This document shows, one piece after another, positions 40,770-51,579 of a stretch of DNA of 64,000 nt. The DNA comes from Cylindrotheca closterium (lineage: Eukaryota > Bacillariophyta > Bacillariophyceae > Bacillariales > Bacillariaceae). Below the pieces are notes generated by a model. It was not told the DNA's origin, searched no databases, and was given only the letters and a program-made list of their open reading frames with translations. The stretch spans positions 124,001 to 188,000 of the forward strand of contig CAKOGP040002158.1 of the NCBI GenBank assembly GCA_933822405.4. Direction: 5' to 3'. How positions within the stretch are numbered: position 1 is the first letter of the stretch; each line of letters opens with the position of its first letter. A program made the translations under genes and the position numbers.

Positions 40770-41760
40770 TCTGCACAATAAACAACGCATCCGCAATTTG
40801 GGCACTTCACACCAATAATTCCACAATGCTAACATCATCATCTTCCAGGCGGGTTGATACTACCATCGAAATACCATGATGAATCATCAAGGAATTCAAG
40901 ACAATGACTCAGCTGGGATTCTGGTGTTCTTGCATACGTTTTATGGACGTGTCGATGATACGAATTTCGCCTTTCTGAAGAATTCTCATCCCAAGACCGC
41001 TTCGGGTAATTCAAAGCGAAATCGATCTTGTGGCAGTCTTCCGATATTACTGCAACTGCACGAGCTGTAGAAAATCATGCCAACAACTTCACCAACTTCT
41101 CCTCTACCACATCCATCTCTTCATGATCCTGTATTCCTCAACCCAACAATTCCATGACCAAGGTGACCCATTCCATGCCGGATCCACCGGTCTTAGAGGC
41201 AAGCATGCGTTACTAACAGGTCTTTTGCCGCATTCATGAAAATAGCCGATGTGATTTTCCCCATGCGATGCAGCAGCTGTGTCGATGCTTTTCTCTTTGG
41301 AGGGAAAATCCAAAATCTAAACCTTACACCTCACTGTTCCAGATTCGAATTGGCAACAATGTCTCCATCGCCGCCCGATTCGCAATGGACTGGTGGTAGT
41401 CTCTTGATGAACATGTCCACAATTGTCGAAGAAGGTTACTCTCTTCAAATGCTTCTGCTTCTGGGGTATGAAAACTCCATGTGACTACAAAGGAGAGACT
41501 ACAGCATACCGCACGTGAACTTTATGCAAGGCATTGTGCAAAAGAAGCTGCAACTTGATGATGATGGTAATGATAAAAGTCGAGATTCGAATAGTAGTGG
41601 TACTATTAGCCAAAAGCCTCGCATTGGAATTCTCAACCGCTTACTACACCGACAGAAATGATGCATCGTCAATGCCAATGGGATAGCGACACCTACTCAA
41701 CTATTGCCTCGGAATGATACGGTCAAAGTCAAGTATTTTGAAGGATCCTAGGAAAAAGTG
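40770..41760 (+). pseudogene. Decayed duplicate of the GT61 glycosyltransferase gene
   Basis: Extended nucleotide similarity to 36960-38050, in the same order and orientation. It starts in the upstream region (ACAACGCATCC ... TTCACACC) and covers the start codon context (CAATGCTAACATCATCA at about 40826). Clear blocks follow, such as CGAATTTCGCCTTTCTGAAG, CCCCATGCGATGCAGCAGCT, TGTCCACAATTGTCGAAGAA and GTCAAAGTCAAGTATTTTGA. Small insertions and deletions and stop codons break the frame throughout, and the copy ends before the HGAQ motif region. No intact long frame remains, so it is a non-functional tandem duplicate. Confidence 0.9.
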
Positions 41761-41929
41761 CTGCCTCCTATTTGAGACATTGCTCCGCAACAAGTCCGCG
41801 ATCAGTTTTCAGTTTATCGAACTTGTGTGCGAGTATACGTCAAGAAATAGTTTTTTGCACAACCCACCAGAGTCACAACACCATGAAAGAATCCCGCACA
41901 GAAGAAACCAGGCGACAAGCGCCAGTTGG

Positions 41930-42080
41930 CTATCAAAGATAGCTACATACATATTATTATCCTAATGCAAGTAGTATTTACATCAAATACAAAGCAGTTA
42001 AAAAATTAAAAAAATGAATATGGAGTGTTTCAACAACGACATCGATGTCTCGTATTGTGATAGCACAACCCAAGTTGCTG
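41930..42080 (+). repeat. Duplicated copy of the 3' flank of the Tyr-rich gene
   Basis: TACATACATATTATTA, ATGCAAGTAGTA, CATCGATG and CACA...CAAGTTG blocks follow in the same order as at 40081-40235. It marks the far end of a segmental duplication whose middle (the end of the glycosyltransferase and the Tyr-rich coding region) has been lost. Confidence 0.8.
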
Positions 42081-42977
42081 AATGGGGATACGTGTTCCTA
42101 TCTGTTAGAAATAAGCGGATTGTGCTCTGTAGTGAGTGTTTTTTAGCGAACAACAAACACTTTGCAATCGAAGTTGGTAATCGTCATTGCAACACATTAC
42201 AACACTTCCACGATATCACTTCTCCTTTCTGAGGTATACTGTTGAGTGAAATGTTCCTATTGATCGCAAAAGTTGGTTGAACAAATTTCCTTTACCTACT
42301 AGAGAAATCTCTTCTTGTTCACAGAACCCAATCCGACTTCTATGAGGATTCTCTGTCAACTACAGTACATTTGGACATTCATCAATGTCATCAATGATAT
42401 GCCCTTACAACATCGATATTCCACTGATATATATAGTAGGTCATTCGATTTGCGTGTGGATGTTGCATGTTGAATGATGATGTTCGACAGTCTCGCAATA
42501 ATGACATACAATGTATATGACGGGTATACCAGTATACATTCAATCGTGCCTGTCAAATACCTCCCGTACTTGAATAGTTTCTACCTAAAACTCATGTTTC
42601 ATCATTTCCCAACTTAGGAGTACAACACACTCCTGCCATCGTGACAATCGCCATTGGCAGCAATGGGTCATGCTCTCATCATTGCTGATTTTTTTTTCAT
42701 GTTTTCATACACTTGTCTGATCGCTGATCTTTTGTTCCTTTTCGGTTATGGATTTTGGTAGTTTTTTTTTAAATTCTGCTTTGAGCACGTACACGTGTAC
42801 GTGTACCGCGCTCGCGCGCAGTCTGGCGGACATAATATGACCAATCGGACTTCTGATTCGCAATGCAAAAAATATACCGCGTAGTCATCATCTCTCGTTT
42901 TCATTATCCACAGACATTTGTTGTATATTTGGGAAACCTACCGTATACATTTTATATACTACCACACAACATCAACA
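42081..42977. other. Intergenic region
   Basis: About 900 bases; contains CTACAGTACA near 42359 and an inverted-repeat-like ACGTACACGTGTACGTGTACC at 42787-42807. No gene recognised. Confidence 0.4.
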
Positions 42978-43853
42978 ATGACCGAAGTGCTGGCAGCAAG
43001 AGTAGTCGACAGCGATGACGAATCAGAGGAGAATGGATCAAACAGAAAGCCGCTTATGATCTGCGTCATCTTGGTCTTGGTTCTGGGGATTGGAGGAGTC
43101 TTAGCGTGGTTCTTCCTCACACAAAACGAAAGTAGTCCCGGGAATTCAACCGAAATCATAATCCTAACATCCCCCACTGTAATGCCATCTCAGCCTCCCA
43201 GTTGGAGTCCTTCCAGTTTGTCATCCGCAAATCCAACCGGTATTCCACTCTTGTTTGACCCGCCCTCCCAAGCAGAGTGCTCTCGCATTCTAAATCGACA
43301 ACCCGTGAGCAATCAAGATTCCATGATTGTCAATCCCTTTGGTCTGGATTTTGACATCACCGTCGTGGAAGACACTGATACTGCCTTGTGGATAGCCACC
43401 TTTATGGCTTCGGTGATTCGGAATTTGGTTCCTGAGCTTACTGGATGTACCAGTCGGCGCTTGCTATCGGAGGAAGAATCATCCAACTTGCGAAAATTTG
43501 ACTCTCACCATCGCAATCTAAATGAGATTCGGTATGCCATTGGTAATGTCGATGTCAACGCAGAATTTCAATTGGGAAGAGCTTGTGAAGCTGATGCTCC
43601 AGCCCCATGTTTTCGATTTGTGGTCAAGATGGATTTGTATCTCAAAGATACGTTGACCAATTTCCAGCTGATTGAATTGGTGGCGAATGTTATCGACCCA
43701 CCCGGAGCCACTCAATCCTTGGTCCAGAGAATGGGATTACCGACCGATGTCTTTCGGGAAGTGGAAGTAGTCTTGCTTGGATCGACTTCGGAATCACCGA
43801 CGGGCCCACCAGTCGAGTCGTCTCCACCAACCACCACACCAGCCACAAATTAA
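42978..43853 (+). CDS. Single-pass type II membrane protein with a domain shared with the DUF285 protein at 58675-61860
   Basis: Intronless, 291 residues. A short acidic cytosolic N-terminus (AARVVDSDDESEENGSNRK) is followed by one membrane span (LMICVILVLVLGIGGVLAWF). A Pro/Ser-rich stalk follows (PSQPPSWSPSSLSSANP). The extracellular or lumenal domain begins at FDPPSQAECSRILNRQPVS and includes FDITVVEDTDTALWIATFMA, ELTGCTSRRLLS and a later C...C pair, ending in a Pro/Thr-rich tail. The same order of features (DPPS-x-x-x-C, FD-x-x-x-D-V/T, L-x-G-C, RRLL/RRRL, EIRYAI/ENRYVI) occurs in the 58675-61860 protein. It could be a SEA- or lipoprotein-like fold; function unknown. Confidence 0.7.
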   Translation: MTEVLAARVVDSDDESEENGSNRKPLMICVILVLVLGIGGVLAWFFLTQNESSPGNSTEIIILTSPTVMPSQPPSWSPSSLSSANPTGIPLLFDPPSQAECSRILNRQPVSNQDSMIVNPFGLDFDITVVEDTDTALWIATFMASVIRNLVPELTGCTSRRLLSEEESSNLRKFDSHHRNLNEIRYAIGNVDVNAEFQLGRACEADAPAPCFRFVVKMDLYLKDTLTNFQLIELVANVIDPPGATQSLVQRMGLPTDVFREVEVVLLGSTSESPTGPPVESSPPTTTPATN

Positions 43854-44862
43854 GGTCAATTTTGCATTGGTGGTGCTGCCTGTGTCTGCATTGGTGAGCA
43901 GAAACTGGATTGGGATGAGGTTTTTAATGGTTCGGTGATGATATACCATCCTGTGATACTCGAACAGCCAAGGCAGGACAGATTGAGCAAATGAGGACTG
44001 ATAATGGTCGTCAGGAAACCAACGAATCCATTGATCACCCCATCATATCTGCACGGAAGAATGGAATCGATTGGTTTTTATTGTTTGTAACTATTATAAT
44101 ATCATCTGGCTAGTAGAACTCTCCAATGAACAGATTGATTTAATGATTAGATTGATTCAATGACTTGAGAATTTTTGTTCGTATTGAATGCGCCATATCC
44201 GTCTCCTGTTGTTTTGTTGTCAACGCATCCATGTGGTTTACTTCGAACAATCTGTAGGCTATAACCCTAAATGATCCTGTAACAGATCAACTATCCGTCC
44301 CTTTCGTCCCTGTAGAGGTAGTACTGGTACCGGTACAGCCAAGATGCTGGGATGTGACAAACGGCCGAAGAGTGGTCCGATTAGTCGACCATGACCGTAT
44401 CCATTGTAGCTTGCAGGAATTGGCCAATCAGAAGTGACTTGCAAAATCTCAAGCCTTTTGCGATCGAAAATAATCCCGCATCTTACATCGGTACCGGTAC
44501 TATTTGCGATGATCCAGTGAAAATATACATATATAACATACACCTAAAACCGCATGTATAGACACGCTAGATGAAAAACATCGACTAACAACGCAAGAGT
44601 GGTGGAGTCATAGGAGCATACTGCTTATTGGAAAAGCTTCTACAACGGAGCCTATTGATAGTCTCGGGCTAAGAGCTTTATATTGTCGAGCAGAACCCAT
44701 CAGCACCGCAACACATTAGAACGAACAATCATCTGATCTGTAATATTACATAGGGATCATTCTTGTTCAAGAACTGCTGCAAAACTTAGAAACGAAACAT
44801 AAATAAAGATTGGAAAGAGGAAGAGATTGAAAGCATAGGCAACGCAGTCAGAACAGCACACA
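43854..44862. other. Intergenic region
   Basis: About 1 kb between two + strand genes; TACCGGTA at 44328-44335 and 44493-44500. No gene is visible. Confidence 0.45.
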
Positions 44863-47800
44863 ATGGCGACCCTCCCATATTCCAAAGATGAATTGAGTCT
44901 TAGCATCAAGATTCTGAACTGCCGCAATTTGTTGATTGGTGATACGGTATCGTCAGATCCATACGTCAGAATTCTACTAGGAAAGAAGGAGTTGCACAAG
45001 ACAAAATACTTGATGAAAACGTAAGTCGTCTGTTCGTGCTTGTCTTTGGGGGAATGAATGAATTCTTGCGTTGTCCTTATCATGTTGTCCTCTCACATCC
45101 ATTGATGTCTATGCGCAACAGTTTGAATCCAGTGTTTACTGCCAAGGACAATAATGAATTTGAAACCCAGTTCTTGTGGGGGGACTTGACCAAAAAGGCT
45201 GGTCTAACCTTCGAGGTGAAAGATTGGGATCTCGTTGGGAAAGACGATTTCATTGGCTTTGTCAAGATTTCACCTTCGGAACTTCTCAAAATGGCTTTGA
45301 AAGAAGAGGCCATTTCTATTCCGCTCGAACTCCCACCCAACATCAAAAAAAAGGGAGGGGCCGGATCGATTACTATGTCAATACGGCACACTTCTACCAC
45401 CGGAGTCAAATCCAAATATTGGGCTCCTCCAAGTGCATCCATGGTGGCTAGAAGATCCACTCGAGTGGATCCCTCTGACATTCCGTCCTCCTCCTCGGAC
45501 GACGAGAGTATGAATTCCAATGGCAGCCTACCTGATTACAATAAGGACCTCTTCATTGAAATCATTTCCTGTAAGAACCTCCTTGCTGGTGATGCCAATG
45601 GTCTTTCGGATCCATACGTGAAGGTCCAAATGGGCAAAAGGTTCTTGCATCGGACTGCCGTCATTAAGAATACTTTGAATCCTGCGTTCACCGCCGATCA
45701 CAAGAATTCCTTTATTCTGGATTGCCCTGCCAAAGATCTTTGGGCCGCTAAGGGGATCGAATTCCTTGTCAAGGATCACGACGATGGGATTGCTGCTCTT
45801 GGATTTACGAACGATGAACTGGGATCTGCCGAGGTATCTGCTGGTAAACTCTATAAGGCCAACGGGACGAATATGAAAATCAATATTACTCCTCCCAAGG
45901 ACTCGAAGGAATTTCGTCGCGGCCTTCCTGCAGGGTCCATCACCATCCGCGTTCGGCAAGCCACAGCGGAGGACAAGAATGAGATCCGAAACCGGGCCGG
46001 AATGTTCAAGAAAAAGGCCACTCCCAGAACGGTGCGTCATTGGTGGCGGTGTATTAGTTAGTGTCTTGTTGCGTTGTAGTTTCCAGGCTCTCACATGATC
46101 TGGTTTGATTTTTCAATTCGCTCTTGCAGGAAGCAAGGAAGTTCATTCCCGAAGTTGACTTAACCGGCATTGACAAGAAGATTCTGATGGTGGAAATTCT
46201 ATCATGCCGCGAACTTCTGGCCGCAGACAAGAACGGACTCTCCGATCCCTACGTTTTAGTCAAGATGGGATTCAAAGACTTGCACAAGACTGGCCATATT
46301 GATAGAACATTGAATCCTACATTCTCCAGGGATCACAGGAATTCGTTTGTCATTGATTGTTCTGTTTCAGAGCTCTTTGGAGCCAATGGCGTTCTCATCA
46401 AGGTTATTGATTATGACCGAGGTATCATATCTGGAGACGACGAATTGGGTTCGGTGCAAATACCAGCCACTACCATGTACGAATGTCAGGAGGAGGAGTA
46501 TCATTTGGATCCACCTCCTGGCAGGAACGAAGATCCTGGATATGTCACCATCCGAATAACTGAGATTACCAAGGAGCAGCGTGATTTGCACAAGAAGGGC
46601 AAGCTATCGGCTCCAAAGCAAGTCATGCCTGCGGGATTGAACACATCGGAAAGTGGGGTAAGTACTACGCTGAAAATAAAGTGGTGTCAAGATTTGAAGG
46701 CGGCCTTGGACTGACCACATCCCAAACTACTTTTCTATCTTCTATTTCGTAGCTCTCCGTCGTTTCATCTGTAAGTCTTCGGCAGTCATCTGGAACTGTT
46801 CTGGTGCACGACCAGGACCTCTCGATATTCTCACATATTCGTTCTCCTTGCCAATCATTCGACTATAGGGATCATATCACAGCACTTCGGTAATAAAATT
46901 CAAAGACATGCATGACAAAACACTACTGGTGGAAATTTTGTCCTGCCGTGACCTGATTGCTGCAGACAAGAATGGGTTGTCTGATCCATACGTCAGGGCC
47001 AAAATGGGAAAGAAGGAATTGCACAAAACAGGCTGCATAACAAAAACCCTGAATCCAGTGTTTAGCTCTTCTCAAAACAATTCCTTCCTTATCACGTGCT
47101 CGAAACTGGAGCTCTCCGGAGCCCAAGGTATCCTCATCCGAGTTCTGGATTGGGATCGTGGGATTGGCGGAGACGATGATTTGGGATGGACCCAAGTCCA
47201 GGCGGAATCCTTGTACGAATGTAAGGAGCAAGAATATCCATTGAACGCACCCTACGGAAGTGGAGAGGCTGGATTTGTAACTATCAGAACCACCGAACTT
47301 TCCGATGAAGAACAGGCGAAGTACAAAAAGAGTATGCTATCCCTCGTTTCCAAAGCACCACCACCGCCGCCTCCGACATCCAACTATGAAAGCAATTCGT
47401 CGCTTAACCTCACCGACATGGAAGAAAAGATTATACTGGTAGAAATTATGTCTTGCCGGGACTTGTTAGGTGCTGACAAGGATGGATTGTCGGACCCATT
47501 TGTAAGAATCAAGATGGGAAGCAAGAATATACACAAGACGGAGCGCGTCAACAAAACCTTGAATCCTGTCTATTCGGCGAAAGAAAACCACTCCTTCGTC
47601 ATTGATTGTTCTATTTCGGAGCTGTTGGAAGCCAAAGGTATCCTAGTGCGTGCTGTAGACTGGGATCGTGGTTTCGGAGGAGACGACGATTTGGGATGGG
47701 TTCAGATTTCGCCCGAATCTTTGTATCAATGTAATGTACAAGAGTATCGTTTGAATCCTCCATATGGCAAGAACGAAGATGCCGGGTATGTAACCATTCG

Positions 47801-48602
47801 AACAACTGCAATTTCTGCAGCGGAACGGGACGAACACGCAAAGGGGATTCTGGCGTTTGCTTCGAAACCAGCAGGACCACCAGTTGCATCCGCGACGATT
47901 GAAAGCCCGAGTGCGAATGCAAAAGGCCTGCTTGAGGGCAAAGGAAACCTTACATCGGCTGAGCCCGAGGTATATGAACCTTACGACCCGGACGCAGCTT
48001 TCATTGCAAGCGAGGAGCAGAAATTTCGCATGCTCCTCGGAGCAGTTGTGGTCTCAAGCATACTCCTTGTTGCTCTTACTGCTAGTGGCGTCACAGGACG
48101 CAGTGCTCGCAGTGGAGCAGCAAAACTTGACATGGAACGGGTTGGAGAAAGAATATCCAGACCTCGCGAGTATGAACCAATAGAAACTCGTGGTGGCGTC
48201 TGCGCTGACCTTTCTGGATGGCAAGATGCGTAAGTTCTGTCGATTCTTTGTATCTGAAGGTGTCTAATATTGTACCACTCGTTGCTAATCTTGATTGTAT
48301 TTGACACTTTCTTTCCCTGAAGATATGGCGTTGATTGTGAATACTACAAAGAGAAGGAAGATGCCTGTGAAAAATATGCTACTAGTATCGGCAGCTTTGG
48401 CAAGACACCCCTCGAAGCCTGCTGCGTCTGCAAGAATGACACTGATTGCTTTGATCTTGCTGGTTGGACAGACTTTTATGAAGATACTTGTGGATGGTAT
48501 GAAGAAAACGAGCCGATTGGATGCCCCAACGAAGGCCACGTGAATGGTACCGATAGCGTGAATGCTTCACAAGCCTGTTGCCACTGCCATGGTTCAACTT
48601 GA
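44863..48602 (+). CDS. Five-C2-domain membrane protein with two C-terminal Cys-rich modules
   Basis: Predicted exons: 44863-45020, 45122-46031, 46130-46657, 46753-46770 (18 nt), 46869-48229 and 48323-48602. They sum to 3255 nt (1084 residues). C2 domains start at about residues 8, 192, 368, 552 and 722. Most carry the loop pattern (A/G)DKNGLSDPYV and a later VxDWDRG..GDDDLG, with the Asp residues expected for Ca2+-dependent phospholipid binding. A Ser/Ala/Pro linker leads to one membrane span (MLLGAVVVSSILLVALTASG, about residues 928-947). Two modules follow: CADLSGWQDAYGVDCEYY ... ACCVC and CFDLAGWTDFYEDTCGWYEE ... ACCHC, the same module as in the proteases at 1-11436. With cytosolic C2 domains, the modules would be lumenal or extracellular. 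Likely role: Ca2+-regulated membrane tethering coupled to an outside binding module (inference). The small exon is symmetric and could be skipped in frame. Confidence 0.82.
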
Positions 48603-48922
48603 TGAAAGTCGTATTGAATCAATCATTAAATGACTTTCAGTGTACAATACTACGAAAAACGAAGCTTCACCGGACACTCCAATTGCCGGCACAATGTGCT
48701 TTGCCCAGGCCCTTCCAGTGGCAACAATGAGCATTGGTATTTGATGAAGCAGCAAACCTACAGCCGATCCAACAGTTGTGTCAGCTCTGGCATTTATGCC
48801 TTTGGTAGTCATCGATCGATTTTAATTATTTAGCTTTTTAGTCCTCATGGATCATTTTTGCATGCTACGATGATGTACTTTCGTTTGCTCATCATGATTG
48901 GCACACTTTCATGCATCCTTGT
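48603..48922. other. Convergent intergenic region
   Basis: About 320 bases between convergent genes; no gene or element recognised. Confidence 0.4.
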
Positions 48923-50239
48923 TTACATGTTATCCAGATTTTGCTTGACTTTCATAAATGTTTGCTTCACAAAGGCATTGTGTCCCAGAATGACAGGTAC
49001 TCGTGGATGTGTCGTTGGATCATAGGACTGAGCCTTGGAGGACCAGCCTTCCAACTTTCGTAATGTATCGTCCACGTGCTTTTGCAATTCTTCTTTGGTG
49101 TACGAAAAGTATTGTTCGTGAAATTGATTCTTGGTCGCTTCGTCACCGGTAGTAACGGCTTGATAAAATTCTTGGGCCAAACTAGGATCATTCTTTAGCA
49201 AGATGCTGTACAGGACGACATCATAGGTCTCCATGGAAATTTCACCCGTATCCTTGTAGAACAAAAGGTTGGAGAAGTCGTATCCCAATTCCTTCATTTC
49301 ATCCTGCATGTGCATGAGTTTGCAAAAACTGGCCGGGCAGGTTTCATCCAAGAATCCATAGGTCGCAAACAAGGGACTGGGGTTGGTGGGATCCCCCAAG
49401 GAAATGCGCAACGGGGATCCAGCCAGAGTATCCTTGGCGGCATACACCATGCAATTCATATCCTTATCATAAGTCACGTAGGCTTCCGGATTGGTCCCGT
49501 GATTGAACATGTCCGCCATGGGAGCAATCAACCGTTCGCCATTCCATTCGACAGATCGAGTGACGGCGACATTGTAGGCCCATTTCAGCAAATCTCGATC
49601 CGTGGTGGTGTCTTCGGACATCATTGGTAGGAATGTGGCCGCCTTTTGAAAATTGACGGATTGGACACGCTCTTGCATGGCCAATCCAGCGGCATAGGGT
49701 GGCAAACAATCAAAGCAGGCGTAGGTCATGGAGGCACCCGTATTGTAGAAACGGGGCAAGGAATTGAGCCAGGGGAACCATGGAGACTCTGGGCCCTTTT
49801 CATATTCAATCAATATCTTGACAAACAGTCGAAAGAGGGGCAATGTGTGATCCAATTTGGCTTCGATCAATTGCTGTTCCGCTTGTAGCAGAGCATTATC
49901 CCCCAAATCTTGCCAAGCTTGCAGGGAGGACAAAATCATTTGACTTGGAACGGCCACCACTGGACTCCCAGCCGGGACATCACTGTTCGTTCTTACTGAG
50001 TAATCGTAACCATCTTCGCTGGTCAATTCAAAGCCATCCACAACTTGAACGCCACAGCTGTAGGCCCACTCTTCCATTGTAAAGACGTCTCGCTCTGCCA
50101 TTTCATCAACATTGACTCTTCCAGCTTGAGCATTTGGGAAGGAGAAGGCATTGGCGGAATAGGATAGAACTGACAAAAAGGTTGTCAGGGCTATAAGTGC
50201 TACTGGCAGTATTCGAATCAGTGGGTATTTGGAATTCAT
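48923..50239 (-). CDS. Plastid-type SET-domain protein lysine methyltransferase (Rubisco LSMT-like)
   Basis: Intronless, 438 residues. The N-terminal signal segment ends in SANAF-SFP, close to the ASAF motif for diatom plastid import. The protein then follows the LSMT family: an N-terminal SET part (GSPVVAVPSQMILS), an inserted helical region with ESPWFPWLNSLP, the cofactor-binding LIAPMADMFNHG (Asn-His) and SLGDPTNPSPLFATYGFLDE, where the Tyr of YGF is the catalytic residue. A C-terminal substrate-binding helical domain follows. The family trimethylates lysines in chloroplast enzymes such as Rubisco large subunit or aldolase, using S-adenosylmethionine. The substrate here is unknown. Closely similar to the gene at 52345-53625, in opposite orientation. 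Confidence 0.85.
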   Translation of the reverse strand: MNSKYPLIRILPVALIALTTFLSVLSYSANAFSFPNAQAGRVNVDEMAERDVFTMEEWAYSCGVQVVDGFELTSEDGYDYSVRTNSDVPAGSPVVAVPSQMILSSLQAWQDLGDNALLQAEQQLIEAKLDHTLPLFRLFVKILIEYEKGPESPWFPWLNSLPRFYNTGASMTYACFDCLPPYAAGLAMQERVQSVNFQKAATFLPMMSEDTTTDRDLLKWAYNVAVTRSVEWNGERLIAPMADMFNHGTNPEAYVTYDKDMNCMVYAAKDTLAGSPLRISLGDPTNPSPLFATYGFLDETCPASFCKLMHMQDEMKELGYDFSNLLFYKDTGEISMETYDVVLYSILLKNDPSLAQEFYQAVTTGDEATKNQFHEQYFSYTKEELQKHVDDTLRKLEGWSSKAQSYDPTTHPRVPVILGHNAFVKQTFMKVKQNLDNM

Positions 50240-50763
50240 TGTGTCATATGAGGTTGTTGCTTGTTTGCTTGCAGTGTTTTCTGATTTTTATTGATGATGA
50301 TGTTCTGGATTTTGGAGTGCGTGTTGAAAGCTTGCCTACGAACGTGTACTAAGAAAGGGGGATGATGGATTCATTCTGCCCCTTTTTCATGTGAGTTTTA
50401 ATTCGCATCGAGCGTCTGCCAGACTGCATGCTGGCTATCAATCAATCAATCAATCAATCTAATTTCAAATTAATCAATGGCCTATTTATCCTTGGCCTTA
50501 TTCAAGCTTGATATGCCGAGTTCCACCGATGATACCGGTAACAGCAAAGATGGTAGCAGTGATGCACACAGTAATACGCCATTACAAGCTTGGTAAAACA
50601 TACATCATTGTCAAAATTTTATTGAAAGGTTTCGTCTATGGGCGTCTAATGTGGGGTGTTTCGTCTATGGTTGTGGTGGTTGTGATTGTGTTGTGGTCTC
50701 TATGTGTCGATTGTGAGGCAACCTGCTGGTCTATCAATGGTTGATTGATCCAATTATTCCTTC
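50240..50763. other. Intergenic region with (ATCA)n microsatellite
   Basis: About 520 bases between two minus-strand genes; simple (ATCA)n repeat around 50438-50459 and a TACCGGTA at 50533-50540. No gene recognised. Confidence 0.5.
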
Positions 50764-51579
50764 TTAGATGGCAGCCTGCATGTAGGAGGCATCATCCTCA
50801 ACATCATGGGAAGATCTTCCGCCCTTGACTGCAACAGCGGCAATGACTGCCGATGCCGATGTTTGTGTCAGTAAAGTATTCTTCATTTGTTGATGATGAC
50901 ACGCCACAAGCTCTTGATGTTCTTGCTCCCGGTGCAAATCGGGCCAATGGACGCGCATAAAGTCGCTCCATACTTGGCTTGCGACCGTGGCATCGTCCGG
51001 ATTGTATTGCTCAATGGAAGCAATGTGAACCGTCTTGTCACTGGAAGGGACCTTGGCAAAGGCCTCTAATCGGCCAAAGACGTCAGGTTCCTCAATGGTC
51101 TTTGATTGAGAATCCTTCCAGAGAACACAAGGGCGATTGGCAGAAATTAATGGGGTGTTGGTTTTGGCCTTGGATTTGGTATTCGTCTTGAATTCCTCAG
51201 CAGCATCTTTGGATGGCTGCAACAATTGCTCCAAAGTATGCAAGACCCGTCCGCAAGCAGCCCCCATACGTTGAGAGTCTGGTTGCAATGGCCACGAAAC
51301 CACAAAGCCACAAACGTTGTGTTCTTCAATGATATTGGCCAAGGCCTTCTTGGATTCTTCCGTGACCTTGGTTTTGCGTGCCAATGGAATGGATTCAAGT
51401 GTATACGGTCCATTCCCGTAGCTTGGATGTGCTGCTAATGCCAATCCAATACGATCCTTGTGAATATTGAGACTCAAGACGGACCCACCATTGACTTTGC
51501 GCCAATCGAATCGAGAGGCAAGTTTGGAAGGGGAGGTCAACGCCTGAAGGAGTTTCTTGGATGTATTTGCTTGAGCCAT
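50764..51579 (-). CDS. YqgF/RuvX-like RNase H-fold protein with altered catalytic positions
   Basis: Intronless, 271 residues. The strand pattern of the YqgF (putative Holliday junction resolvase) family can be followed: VLSLNIHKDRIGLALAAHP corresponds to the first strand, then IPLARKT, a helix, and VCGFVVSWPLQPDSQRMGAA, matching the VVGxPL-x-x-x-G motif. PCVLWKDSQSKT corresponds to the W-DER-x-ST motif. In active members the first strand has Asp (LDxG) and the later motif Asp-Glu-Arg; here Asn-Ile-His and Lys-Asp-Ser are read, so nuclease activity is doubtful. A basic linker (TNTKSKAKTNT) is inserted. It sits between two SET methyltransferase paralogues; no functional link is evident. No targeting signal stands out. 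Confidence 0.6.
   Translation of the reverse strand: MAQANTSKKLLQALTSPSKLASRFDWRKVNGGSVLSLNIHKDRIGLALAAHPSYGNGPYTLESIPLARKTKVTEESKKALANIIEEHNVCGFVVSWPLQPDSQRMGAACGRVLHTLEQLLQPSKDAAEEFKTNTKSKAKTNTPLISANRPCVLWKDSQSKTIEEPDVFGRLEAFAKVPSSDKTVHIASIEQYNPDDATVASQVWSDFMRVHWPDLHREQEHQELVACHHQQMKNTLLTQTSASAVIAAVAVKGGRSSHDVEDDASYMQAAI

Noticed and set aside
46680..46908. End of one C2 gene and start of a second C2 gene
   Set aside because: Two phase-0 introns around an 18-nt exon join the two parts in frame, and the linker matches those between the other C2 domains, so one gene is more likely.
50438..50459. CRISPR-like or telomere-like short repeat
   Set aside because: It is a plain (ATCA)n microsatellite without spacers.
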